53,030 nucleotides of DNA from Byssothecium circinans (lineage: Eukaryota > Ascomycota > Dothideomycetes > Pleosporales > Massarinaceae): positions 413,340-466,369 of the forward strand of contig ML976999.1 in NCBI GenBank assembly GCA_010015675.1. The letters run 5' to 3'. A program made the translations under genes and the position numbers. The notes beneath the pieces are model-generated. The model did no database searches and had not been told where the DNA came from. It saw nothing but the letters and a program-made list of their open reading frames with translations. Shown here one piece after another: positions 53,028 to 53,030 of the stretch (position 1 is the first letter of the stretch; each line of letters begins with the position of its first letter).

Positions 53028-53030
53028 CTC

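Larger units (their letters stand above)
49829..53030 (+). mobile_element. Candidate autonomous pogo-type element, right end not in window
   Basis: The left end ACGTCCCTCCATGCGTAGCG (49829-49848, preceded by TA) matches the right end at 48419 at 19 of 20 bases. After 915 bases of AT-rich non-coding DNA an intact DDE_1 transposase follows (50763-52490). I see no inverted copy of the end sequence before 53030, so the right end is either beyond the window or lost. It is also possible that the transposase belongs to a different, nested element with ends I failed to recognise. Confidence 0.4.

Overview
The window is nuclear DNA of a filamentous ascomycete (Pezizomycotina, most likely a Dothideomycete; I cannot resolve the genus). 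The evidence is short introns of about 45-80 bases with GT..AG ends, a HET-domain gene, GLTP/HET-C2, NAD-isocitrate dehydrogenase and IMP2 housekeeping genes, and transposons whose stop codons are all explained by C-to-T or G-to-A changes, as repeat-induced point mutation (RIP) produces. Gene structures below were assembled by hand from reading frames and splice sites.

Layout. 1-1.6 kb: decayed pogo/Fot1-like transposon cut by the window edge. 2.5-11.5 kb: ordinary genes (a low-complexity hypothetical, a single-pass membrane protein, a five-exon ABHD12-like alpha/beta hydrolase divergent from a GFA/CENP-V-type zinc protein, and a DUF7587-like gene carrying one in-frame TGA). 11.9-16.2 kb: a 4.3 kb element with 41-bp terminal inverted repeats and TA flanks that encloses an intact HET-domain gene and a nested, RIP-dead Tc1/mariner copy. 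16.5-27 kb: single-pass membrane proteins, one with 24-residue repeats and a frameshift, an aldehyde dehydrogenase, and a small secreted cysteine-rich protein. 27.9-31.5 kb: an aminoglycoside-phosphotransferase-fold protein and a decaying gene with an ESPSPD hexapeptide array interrupted by an assembly gap. 33.9-37.9 kb: housekeeping block on the minus strand (GLTP, IMP2, IDH1). 38.8-42 kb: a HET-like gene fragment and a three-exon 838-residue protein with a Cys motif and two C-terminal membrane helices. 43-49.4 kb: a GPI-anchored-type wall protein and more single-pass membrane proteins. 47.0-53.0 kb: two more elements whose ends resemble those of the 4.3 kb HET element; the last contains an intact pogo/DDE_1 transposase of 575 residues.

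The main story is a possible transposon family. Five copies of one 20-bp end sequence (11891, 16190, 47037, 48419, 49829), each next to TA, bound three segments. The first carries a HET gene, the second a 155-residue gene plus a transposase C-terminal scrap, and the third has an intact transposase downstream of its left end. This suggests a pogo-type family whose non-autonomous members carry host-like genes, including a self/non-self recognition gene. That is inference from end sequences and context. It needs copy-number and empty-site evidence.
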